64,000 nt of DNA from Cliona cf. orientalis (lineage: Eukaryota; Porifera; Demospongiae; Clionaida; Clionaidae): NCBI GenBank assembly GCA_963930775.1, contig OZ005705.1:868001-932000 (forward strand), given 5' to 3'. Below are positions 25,112-34,938 of the stretch, piece after piece (position 1 is the stretch's first letter; every line of letters starts with the position of its first letter). The notes beneath the pieces are model-generated. The model was given only the letters and a program-made list of their open reading frames with translations. It had not been told where the DNA came from and ran no database searches. Both the position numbers and the translations under genes were made by a program.

Positions 25112-26293
25112 ATGGCAGGGCGATACCAGCACAAGCAGAAGCGTTCCGATCTCCACAGCACCAGGACTAAGAAGGCCGAGAAGTGGGACGAGGAAGAGCT
25201 GGCGCGGCTACAAAACGACTCAGTCGGTGACGACGAAGACGATGAGACGTGCGGTATCTTCTGTTTCGGCCTCGGGCTGATTCTGATGTTCGTCGGCGTG
25301 GCCATTCTTGCCACTGTCATAGTCTACAACCAGTCAGACCAGAATCACGGTCCCGTGACCTCCCTCACCTCCACTCGAGACGTGAAGCCCGTGTCTAAAG
25401 AGCTCATGAAGGTTCTAGAGACACCAAATAGCCCCATTAATACCATTTCTCACGTAACACCCCAACCAAAAACGTCTGAAAAACTCTCCCTTTTGGTCGT
25501 TGTCCGTTCACTACCTGACTCACTGAACTTTCGAAAGTCAATCCGAGAGACATGGATGCCACGCGCAGACAAGATGGATAACGTTAGGGTTGTTTTCTCC
25601 ATTCCGGCAAAGGGTGCTTCACCAAAGGAGCAAGCATCGTTAGAGGAGGAGAGCCGGACTAATAAGGACATGGCCGTATTTCTAGAAAGTGATATTCTTC
25701 CCGAAAGCGAACTGCTTCTCTTTGAGTGGGTGTGGTCGACGAGGACATTCAGTTTTGACTACCTTCTGAAGGTGAGAGATGTCATGTACGTTCGGCTCCC
25801 TCGGCTTATGTCCGACATCGTCAAAGGGTTAAAGGATAAGAAATCCAACACATACTTGGGCTATTTCGAAGGCACCCGGGACCCTAAAGGCAGCGGAAAA
25901 TTGGACGAACCGGACTGGTTTCTTTGCGATCATTTCATTCGTTACGCTCACTCGGGCGGCTACATACTATCGGAGAAGTTAGTCGAGAGACTTTTGCGCC
26001 AGGCCAAATTCTTGCACCCCTACAATAATGAGGACGTAGCTTTAGGCACTTGGCTGTCCCCGTTTAATGACATTGACTGGATTCATGAGCTACGATTCGA
26101 CACGGAGACTGGAAAGCCCCGAGGTTGTAAGAACGACAATCTCATCTTTCAGACTGAAGATCGTGCTGACATGGTAGTCAGACATCACAGGTTGATACAG
26201 ACTGGTGGACATTGTGATCAGGAATACGAAAACATCCGAAGATACAGCTATAATTTTGAAACACTTCCTTCGCAGTGCTGCAAACCACTATGA
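25112..26293 (+). CDS. Intronless B3GALT6-like protein lacking the DxD motif
   Basis: A single open exon of 393 residues starting at the ATG at 25112. Type II topology with a helix around residues 49-73 (GLGLILMFVGVAILATVIVY). It keeps the GT31 frame IRETW, YAHSGGYILSEKLV, NNEDVALGTWLSPF and a C-terminal SQCC shared with the B3GALT6 gene next door. At the position of the donor-binding triad (KCDDDTYV in the neighbour) it reads KVRDVMYVRL, so the metal-coordinating aspartates are lost. It may be a pseudoenzyme or have a changed mechanism; the frame is fully open over the rest, so it is not an obvious pseudogene. A donor-like GTGAGA lies at this exact spot but no acceptor is needed because the frame continues. 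Confidence 0.85.
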   Translation: MAGRYQHKQKRSDLHSTRTKKAEKWDEEELARLQNDSVGDDEDDETCGIFCFGLGLILMFVGVAILATVIVYNQSDQNHGPVTSLTSTRDVKPVSKELMKVLETPNSPINTISHVTPQPKTSEKLSLLVVVRSLPDSLNFRKSIRETWMPRADKMDNVRVVFSIPAKGASPKEQASLEEESRTNKDMAVFLESDILPESELLLFEWVWSTRTFSFDYLLKVRDVMYVRLPRLMSDIVKGLKDKKSNTYLGYFEGTRDPKGSGKLDEPDWFLCDHFIRYAHSGGYILSEKLVERLLRQAKFLHPYNNEDVALGTWLSPFNDIDWIHELRFDTETGKPRGCKNDNLIFQTEDRADMVVRHHRLIQTGGHCDQEYENIRRYSYNFETLPSQCCKPL

Positions 26294-26503
26294 TTAGCAA
26301 TGATTTTAGTATCAGGCCCTCCTATAATTTTTTGTACTTATTGGCATACATATAGTTATTATGAACCATACATACCATAATATTTCCTTGATCAATGAAT
26401 TCAACTGCTGTACTAGTTTGGATTATTGTAGGGGGGCTATTGCAATTAATTTTGTGCTATCATAATAAATGTGATTTTACATGTGTCAGGATCAATCAGA
26501 AAT

Positions 26504-28420
26504 TCACTGTATTGAGCTCTCTGTACAAGAAGTTAAACCCAACATGGCGTTACTGTCATATTCATCATCAAATTGAGGAGCAGAATTGATAGCCCGGGCA
26601 GCTTCAAATTCCCTGTCAAAGATCTCCTCTAGCAACTGCTGTTGCTGATGATCCTCCTCCTCTGCTCTCTTCCGAGGTCTGTACCAGCACGCTGCAGCAC
26701 AGAAGAGTACCAGGCCCACAAGTCCGAGCAAAAATACGGAAAGAAAGTAGAACGCTCCACAGCCAACTTTTTTGATGACTGTGGAATTGGTTGGATGCTT
26801 GTTCCAACCAAAGTACCATCCTATAGAGATCGCATTGACCAAGGCGGCTGCAATGGCTAAGGTGGCCCACACTGTTCCAATCAGCAGCCCTCGCATTGAG
26901 TAGGGTGCCTGAGCGCAGATGAACTCCCAAGCACCTGTTATGAAGAGAACTATTTGAAGGGCGAGGATGAAGTTGGTTGGTATAGCAACGGGTAGGTAGT
27001 CAATGGGTAGAAACTCAGTGGTGTTTGAATCATTACGTACGTTGCTGCTTATGAGAAAGAGACAAGGAACTTTTGGGTGTAGTAGTTCGTGGCCGGCAAT
27101 TTCAAGGCTCATCAGGACCAGGCTTAGAACAAGACCTAGTAGTGTCCCGATCGTGATGCGTCTGAGTGTTTTGCAGCAAAAATTGTGAAAAGTGACGAAG
27201 ACAGGATGGATCAGGAACTCGTTGATGACTATGAACCACATGGGAAGAAAGCGATAGTCGTATCCAAAGAAGCTGATCAACGTTTGGCCACATTTGCTGA
27301 TTGTGGAGCTACTTTTTAGATGATCTTCAAGTTCTTCAAGGTTCAATACAGTCAGCAACGAACTGGCAAGAATCAGGATTGCTGGAGACATTAGAAGCAA
27401 TATCCGTAAGAATGTCTTAACTCCTTCCACCTGCTCTGTGGTATACGGTCCTCCAAACTGTGTTTTAGCGTAGTCAAAGCGATTTGGAATTGTTCTCAAG
27501 GTGTAAACGTACGCGCTGGGATTAATTGGCTTACTGTGCTTGGCTACATATTTGAGTACCCCAGCGACTAGTGTGAGCGGATTATTGGAATGGGGCTCTA
27601 TGATCAAGTGTTGGTGAAGGTACGAATCAGAAAGCAGAGCTAGTGAGATGAGAAAAGTGGGCAAAATCGCCAGCACAGCCATCTCTGCCGGAGACAGTTG
27701 GTCTTCATCGTGTGCGGGGGAGCAAAACTTCAGGAAACCGAGAACAGCTTCTGCAAACCAAATACCAGCGCTCATAGCAAAGACGTACCAGTGAATGAAA
27801 GCACTAAGCTCAGGACTGGAGGCGTCTGGCATCTGATCGATACCGAACTGGACCGAATTTATGAGAAATCCAACGAGGCCACACATGTACAATACAAGGG
27901 TGAGAAAACTCGTAACACTGTTCACCGTGGAGAGAGAGTCCGTCCTTTTGTCGTGATTGTGAGCTAAGTAGAGGCTGCTGTGAGCTATCACTGCACACCA
28001 TATGATCCACAGGCTCACCTGCATCACCCTGTACCTTCCAAAGCGAATATCAGCAAGCCACCCGATGATGGGGGTACCCAGCAACCAGATGGCCCCAATG
28101 GTGGCATAGTAGGCATAATGAATAGGGATTTCCCTGCCAAGGAGTATCAAATCGATATCATCCTTTTTCAAAATCTTGTTCCCAATAGCTTGCAGTCTCA
28201 GAGTGTCGGCGAATTCCCCGACAAAGATGACTGAGGTCCACACCAGACTCACCCACACTAGGACAATGATGGCCCCCTTTGAGTTGATTTTTCTGATTCT
28301 GCTGCAGTAAAGCTGCCATGTTAGAGGCTTCCTTTCGAATTTTTTGGTTTTCTTGCGACTGAAGAATGGGTAGCCATCGATGAAGAACAGCGGCTCTGCT
28401 GAGCTGTACGAAGAAGACAT
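26504..28420 (-). CDS. POT/PTR2-family (SLC15-like) membrane transporter
   Basis: A single-exon gene of 638 residues with roughly 12 hydrophobic helices. The POT/PTR family is suggested by the long central segment after helix 6, where KYVAKHSKPINPSAYVYTLR is followed by RFDYAKTQFGGPYTTEQVE and VKTFLRILLL, a stretch typical of animal PTR2-like carriers. Helix 1 reads VGEFADTLRLQAIG, so the usual ExxER proton-coupling motif of peptide carriers is not intact and the substrate may differ. The N-terminus is polar and the C-terminus is acidic with Q-rich patches. It is convergent with the intronless galactosyltransferase-like gene (211 bp). The family call is moderately strong; the substrate is unknown. 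Confidence 0.75.
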   Translation of the reverse strand: MSSSYSSAEPLFFIDGYPFFSRKKTKKFERKPLTWQLYCSRIRKINSKGAIIVLVWVSLVWTSVIFVGEFADTLRLQAIGNKILKKDDIDLILLGREIPIHYAYYATIGAIWLLGTPIIGWLADIRFGRYRVMQVSLWIIWCAVIAHSSLYLAHNHDKRTDSLSTVNSVTSFLTLVLYMCGLVGFLINSVQFGIDQMPDASSPELSAFIHWYVFAMSAGIWFAEAVLGFLKFCSPAHDEDQLSPAEMAVLAILPTFLISLALLSDSYLHQHLIIEPHSNNPLTLVAGVLKYVAKHSKPINPSAYVYTLRTIPNRFDYAKTQFGGPYTTEQVEGVKTFLRILLLMSPAILILASSLLTVLNLEELEDHLKSSSTISKCGQTLISFFGYDYRFLPMWFIVINEFLIHPVFVTFHNFCCKTLRRITIGTLLGLVLSLVLMSLEIAGHELLHPKVPCLFLISSNVRNDSNTTEFLPIDYLPVAIPTNFILALQIVLFITGAWEFICAQAPYSMRGLLIGTVWATLAIAAALVNAISIGWYFGWNKHPTNSTVIKKVGCGAFYFLSVFLLGLVGLVLFCAAACWYRPRKRAEEEDHQQQQLLEEIFDREFEAARAINSAPQFDDEYDSNAMLGLTSCTESSIQ

Positions 28421-28918
28421 TTTGCCACAAACTTCGATGTCAAAAAGATGTATTATGCTCAGTGGGTAGTATAGCTACACCTTAAAACAGAAATTTTGTT
28501 GCATCAGCGCGAGACAAATCTCAATAACAGTATAGTCATGTGTTCAATAGAACAATACAAAATATATTATTATTCTTCTTTGTATAAATATAATATACGA
28601 ACAGGTGTACAGGATTTCCTTAAGGATGACAATGGGACACCAATAAGATACATAATAATACATACACAATACACAATAATATCATGTGCTGACAAAAACC
28701 AACTGTGCACACAAAATAAAAAATTTATAATTATATAATACAAACTAATTGAAGGGGAGAATACACAAATGAACACTACCTATACATAATATCATAATTA
28801 TATTATAACAATAGTAATCATTATTATTATATATACATGTGACGATAATTAATTAACCATAGTCGAGTCAAAAAGTGCTCTGTAAACATAATACTACACA
28901 TTGCAACTACAGTAAGCT

Positions 28919-29311
28919 TCACTGTGAGAGGCAGTGGGCATCAGCAGTCGTAAAGTTCGCATTACACTGCTTCCTGATGCTGTCACATGTAGCTGGGGAG
29001 GAGTGTCCCTTGATGGCCATGTAGAGGTTGATGGCAGTGGCCAGGAGCGTAACAAGGACGCCAGCCACCAGAAGACAGCCGTGAAAGAGTCTCCGCAGCT
29101 GAGCGCCGTCCCTCCAGAAGAGGCTAAGGTGGAAGAGAGGAGGGAGGACGAACGCAAGAATGCTCGTGGCAAAACTGCCCACTAGTGCAAGACAGAGTTC
29201 AAAGCGCGGGATGCCGATGGCCACGCCCCAAGACACCAGGACTAGGAGGGTGCGTATCGAACAGATCATCAAGTAGCGAATCACTTTGTAGCCAATGCGC
29301 TGTACAAGCGT

Positions 29312-29342
<31 letters not shown>

Positions 29343-32300
29343 TTTGTGTGTATATATCAGCTAGTCCTATCATAATTATTATGTGATAATCCATGGCTTT
29401 CATCTTGACACTTACATCGCTATGGCAGATCTCATTCACTTCCTGCAGATGGAACTTCCTTGCAAGAAACTGTGAATAGAGAGAAAGAGAGAGAGACAGA
29501 CAGACACACACACACACACAACACACACACACACACAGAGAAAGAGGCAGAGAGGAGAGAGAGGTTAGAACCTGGTGATATTCTTGCTAGGGCTAAGCCA
29601 ACTAACTATAATTACCCCGCGCGCATGCGCAAGGGGTAAAGTAATCGGTTGTGTCGTTGTCGTCGTTGTTGTCGTTGTCGTCGTGAGCACAAAAATCGCC
29701 ATATCTCGAGATACAGGCATCTAAGCGACTGGTAAGCACAACGAATCGATCGAATTCGGCAAAAAACTAGCTTCAGTGTGCGTCAAATCGATGGACACGG
29801 TCCACGGGCGTCACAAATAGTGCCTTTTTGTTGGCTAACGTAGCCACGCCTATCGACAGTGCCTACTCAATGCATAATGCATGCCCCTTGTGTTTTCTGC
29901 TCATGCGCATAACTATTAAAAGTAGCCAAGAACATGACTGGTAAAGATCGTCGAAATTAATAATGCTTGTGAAATCTATAGTCCATCCGCATCCGCTGAC
30001 GGAGCTGAAATCTGCGGCCCTATGGCTATACATGTGTACTATTACAACAAAATATTGGAAGTATCAGTTCATATCTCCTAGTAGTCTAGATCTGGTGCAG
30101 AGAGAGTGCTTTTGTTACCGGGACCTCTGGTAGCCACATACAAGCATTTTCACTAACTTTCTGAAGTTCACACATATAGATTGCACAATGTGCGCGCGGG
30201 GTATGTGCTCTACAGAGCTCTAGTTATAACTAGCTTACCATTTGAAAGTGGTACCATATCTCCTCCATGACATCAGAGGCTGGCTTGAACACGATTGGGA
30301 AGGTCAGCGTCAGCTCCAGAGACAGAAACAATCGCACGATGTCGTTGAACGTACCTCCGGGAAGATTCTCGAATATGTACCCTGTCCACCAAAAATAGAA
30401 TGTCACAAGTAAAAATAGTAACAGTTGGAACTAAGACAATAATATTATACTCGTGCACAATCTCAAAATTATATAAACCTTCCAGTTGGGTACACCTAGT
30501 TTTACTGACCTTGAGTGACCTGTCCAAAGAGCAGGTATCCGTAGACGGCAAAGGGGATGTTGAGTCCAACCACCACCAGAGCAGCAAAGTCCAGGACGAT
30601 GGGCATGTTCTTGGGACGCTTCATGCTCGACTCAAGGGGAATCACCTAAAATGACAAAGAAGGAGAGTACAAATGTATGTAATTATCATAACATGAAAGT
30701 TTCGTTGTTAAAAATTTTCGTTTTGTGCAAAGAGATGAAAATTTAATAGTTTATCTGTACTAACATACAGCAAATATATGGCACGTGCTTGAAGTTGACG
30801 AAAATATTGTTACACGAAAATTTCCAAGATAAAAACATATGAATTACAGTATGTGAGGAAGAGAGAGGTACATGTAGAAGCTGCTACATTAATTAATCCC
30901 ATGAAATGCGGTGCATAGGCGCTCACTCAGGAGTGGGGGGCTTGGTTACCCTTGCCCCGAGACACCATTTACGTACAAAGTGTGGTGAGACCTACAATGC
31001 ACCATGCTATGACTTACCATGCTGTGTACGCAGAAGAGGAAGGCAGTGACTCCAAACCACTGGGCTACCCCAATGGCTTCCTCGGGAAGGTACCTGACAT
31101 GCTGACCATCAACGCCCTCCACTGCACAGAACTCATTCTCACCTCCGTAGACGTAGACCACCTGGGATGGGAGTGAAGAGTGAGGCGGAAGATGTAAATC
31201 TTAAAGGAAGCCTAATCTTGCATCAGCAGTACTTATGCCAAGGCTGATCAAGGGGATTGCTTTATTAATTTTATGTGTAACATTATATGCCCTTCACAGA
31301 CATAATACGATTAATAGAGTACTTTCCCATAGTTATGGGAAATTGGCAGCTGTCTCACGCACCATAACAGATGTTTTATAGTGAGCTTCTTGTATCTCAA
31401 ATGCATAATATGTAAGAGTGTAGCAGTATAAACCAACATCCACTCAAATAATCCCTAAGGTAGATACGTACATGCTCTTAATCCTGCAATTTCATGCACA
31501 AAGACGTGTGGTCCTTATATATACTATTGATACTCACCACCATGGCGATGGCTAGGAACACTGAGCCAATGTAGGCAGCATAGGCCAGCAGCCGGAAGGA
31601 AGGGAGGTAGGTGAGGAGAATCAGAATGGGCAGGATGATGGCGTAGATCTCCCACGACGAGAAGCACACACCATGGTTAGTGCTCTCGGAGAAACAAGTG
31701 AAGGACCACTGGAGAGGGAGAGGGAGAGGGAGGGAGGGAGGGAGAGAGGGTGAGTAAGGGAGCTTTTTCAAATACAGAGCTACACCTTTATATTATTTTA
31801 ATTGAGTTCTTCACATGTTATTTTAACGTACTTAATCTAATACTACGCATGGGAAAAAAAATAATTTCAATTTTGAAAAATGCACATTTTTCTGGTAAAG
31901 GTCGTCAATTGCTCCATATATAAATGTTATGAGAATTCGTAAAATGCTAATTTATTGTGTTAAATTGGATCATGCATTGTATTCGATTAACTACAGTAAT
32001 CGACTTTGTCCCTAGCTTTACCTGGAGGTTTGAAGAGATGAAGATCATGTAGCCAGCACACACTCCGAGGTTGCAGCAGAGCACAGCTATGTTGACCATC
32101 CACTTCCCTATAGCTCCGAGGGCGGAGTTGCCGAGGTCAGTGAAGGTCAGGGAGTGGGCCTGATCCGGAGAAAGACTCTGCCCAACCTTCTTCTTGCACT
32201 CTAGTATCAACTGCATCGTGTAGACACTGGAGACAGGAGAGAAATTAATAGCTACGCAGGAATTTTTGAATGCACACGTACATGTATGATAATATTATGA

Positions 32301-34248
32301 TGAAAATAATTAATTTCGTTATAATATTACTTCTAAGGCACAAGGTACATGTGTAGCTGAGCTTGGTGAAATTTGTTCTCCCTTGAAATTTTTTGGCCTT
32401 AATATAATATTACCACTATCTTTGCAATAGTCTAGATCATAATATTATGCTTTGCACAGTGATGCATGAGTGAAGAGAGCAATGCTCTAGGTGGGTGGAT
32501 GGGTACTTGGTAGCAGTTACCATAGCAACATAATTTCAACCCGAAATTGTGGTATAGTTAGATGTGCTAGAGGGTTATTAGTATGTTAACGGGTCAGTAG
32601 TGACTGCTACCAAAATAGTTAGATGTTGGTTTTGCATATTCTATGAAGCGGCAAAGTTGGTTTTGTATATTCTACGAAACGGCAAAGTGCAAAACCAACA
32701 TCTAACTATCACCAATTTTAGTCACATGATTAAGTTTTTCTAACCAGACATCACGAGATAGGCACAGTGTACACAACCCATTAACCACAATAAACTAATT
32801 ACTTGGGCCCAGCATTGTGATGTGGCCCAGCCCTCCTAGCCTTAGCCTTGTGCCCAGCCCTATATACTCCCTCCCTCCCCCCAGCCCTCTGCAACAACTA
32901 CCACCCTTAAAATTTTGAGAATAGTACCATAAATTTTGATTTCTTTCCCCTTTCTTAAGAACCAGAAATTATTGATAATCTTGCACTAATCCCTGTGGTT
33001 CACTCACCTGACAATGCCTAGCAGAATCATTCCAGCTGATCCTAGTAGCACGCCGCACTGCAATATGCCCCACGGCAGGGCAAAGCTACCTGATCCAACA
33101 CTGGCCTTGGCAAAGTTGAAGAAGGTGGCCACCTCACTGAAACGGGGAGAACACTGATGATTAAAAACATATTATAATAATATGCTATGTCCACCCCTAA
33201 ATTGTCACAAAGGGCCTCCCTAACCACATAAATGTAAGCAAACTCAACACAGCCACACAGACTGGTCTTGTGACAATCCATCGTCGACCACAGTATTGCA
33301 CCAGTTGGGCCAGTATTGCACCATCAATGATCAATGTGGAGAAACAACATGAAGTGGCTGGCATTCCTCAGAGATTTTGGCGATTGGTCATAGCGTCATG
33401 GTGGTATATACTCCCTTGCTGACTAACTAGTGGACAAAGACTGCTGGCTTCATGCGTCATGCACTCAAAATTAAACCCAGCATACAATAATATCATCATT
33501 TCAGCCAAGACAGTGCGTTTGTGTGCACTACGCCACATCATGACATGTGACCAGACACAACGCTGGCCCGAGGCATCAAGTGCCCTTTGCACTCTCAGAT
33601 CCATCAACGAGCATATACAGTGACATTGGTTGCACTTCACTGGCACATGGCAAATGGAACTAATTACAAGTGTATGTGTACATGCCTACTCTTATTATCG
33701 TAAATGGTCTAATTACAGCACCAAAAATGATTCAGAACCATGCTTGGCGCTCCCATTAGAATGTGTAAAAACTTAAGGCGTCAGTTTTCATATCTCTGAC
33801 TGTACTTTGGTACTATAAATAAACGAGAACAGCATTATTATCCAATACCATATGGCGCCTACGTTAGAGCGGCGCTGTAATTAGAATTTTTACGGTAATT
33901 CACCCTATGAACGGGCCAGAATTTCACCAAATTGTGTCTATCCTCCTTTATCCATCCAACCAACATCCTTTAAAGGTATAGGTGCATTCACCATATTTAA
34001 AACTCTCTCCCTCTTTCCTTTCATGTACCAGTCCTAGCCACATTTAATATGCCAACAATGCTCGCTTACTTGGCTCCTTTGGGTGGTGCCTGCAGCTGCA
34101 GGGTGACCCCTCTTGCTCCATCAGTCGTCTCCTCCTGAATGGAGCGCCGTGCTAACAGGGAGGTGTTCTCATCTGCACTGCTGATATCAGTCTCATAGGG
34201 GGGAGGCGGCGGGTGCGATGGGATTTGCTCCATCAGTCTATCGTCCAT
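28919..34248 (-). CDS. AAAP-family amino-acid transporter (SLC36-like)
   Basis: Nine exons: 34248-34070, 33136-33008, 32226-32022, 31708-31538, 31161-31018, 30645-30510, 30381-30239, 29469-29416, 29299-28919; 513 residues. The cytosolic N-terminus is Pro-rich with ENTSLLARR, a dileucine-type acidic sorting signal common in lysosomal carriers. Helix 1 carries the AAAP signature KASVGSGSFALPWGILQCG. About eleven helices follow, with conserved FLFCVHSMVIPLE and PFAVYGYLLFG. Known relatives move neutral amino acids with protons at lysosomal or plasma membranes; location and substrate are inferred. Introns contain a roughly 591-bp inverted-repeat element, a short palindrome and microsatellites. 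Confidence 0.85.
29613..30203. mobile_element. 591-bp element with TACCCCGCGCGCA inverted ends
   Basis: It lies in an intron of the amino-acid transporter. It starts TACCCCGCGCGCATGCGCA and ends with the complement of TACCCCGCGCGCA. The GC-rich ends and a GTTGTCGTCGTT repeat near the left end contrast with the AT-rich intron. No open frame of note; probably a non-autonomous DNA transposon. Confidence 0.6.
32615..32709. repeat. Palindrome with 22-bp perfect arms
   Basis: ATAGTTAGATGTTGGTTTTG at 32615 is matched by its exact complement ending at 32709, around a 51-bp loop that itself holds a tandem repeat (TATTCTA.GAA.CGGCAAAG, two copies). It lies in an intron of the amino-acid transporter. 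Confidence 0.75.
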
Positions 34249-34938
34249 TTAAGATCTGTGTGCTACAGGTGTGTGTGTGTGAATATATATGGTATGGGTG
34301 TGCATTACATGAGTGGGTAGGGTACACACATGTGCATGTTATACTCTAGAAGATACTGTGCTTTGCAGGTCAGTTATCGAGGAAAGTTAGCTAGGGAATG
34401 GCACCCGTCTCTGTCACTATATAAACTGAAAGCCTTTGCGACTTGTAGAGTATAACTGAATTAAGCCACTGTTTATTTACCCTTTCCACTGGACAGCTGA
34501 CTTGCAAAGCGCAACTTCACTCAATTTATACTAGCACATAATATTATATAGTTACATATTATTAAAACTCTATGTCATTAATTTTTTGGAGTCCACCTTT
34601 GCCCCCAATACAATTAATACCCCCCCCCCCCAAAAAAGTGAACTCACCTCGATGAGAAATCAGCGCAAAGCTCGGTGAAAGCTCTGCCCAACCTAACTAT
34701 CCAGCACAATGCTCAGACACCTGGGCCGCTGTTCCCCAAACTTCCAAAGTGATAATTATTATATTCACAACTAGTCACGAGATCGAGAGGCAAGTAAAGT
34801 GCTGTAAAGGTCAAAGGTCGCGCCGATCGTCTTCGGAGCTCCGCCCATCCGTTCCACGTGGGAGTCAAATAAAACCACAAAACAGCGCATCCAGCGAAAA
34901 AACGAGCCATTCTCTGTGGCATGTGTGGCGTGTGAACA
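34249..34938. promoter_or_regulatory. Divergent intergenic region, transporter / EXTL3
   Basis: 690 bp between opposed starts. It contains GT repeats near 34270, a poly-C run at 34621-34632, and a GC-richer half next to EXTL3 (34790-34930). No coding exon was found; non-coding first exons are possible on both sides. Confidence 0.4.

Noticed and set aside
25740..25800. Possible intron donor (AAG|GTGAGA) at the lost DxD site of the B3GALT6-like gene
   Set aside because: The frame stays open and homologous directly after this point, so an intron is not needed and would remove conserved sequence.
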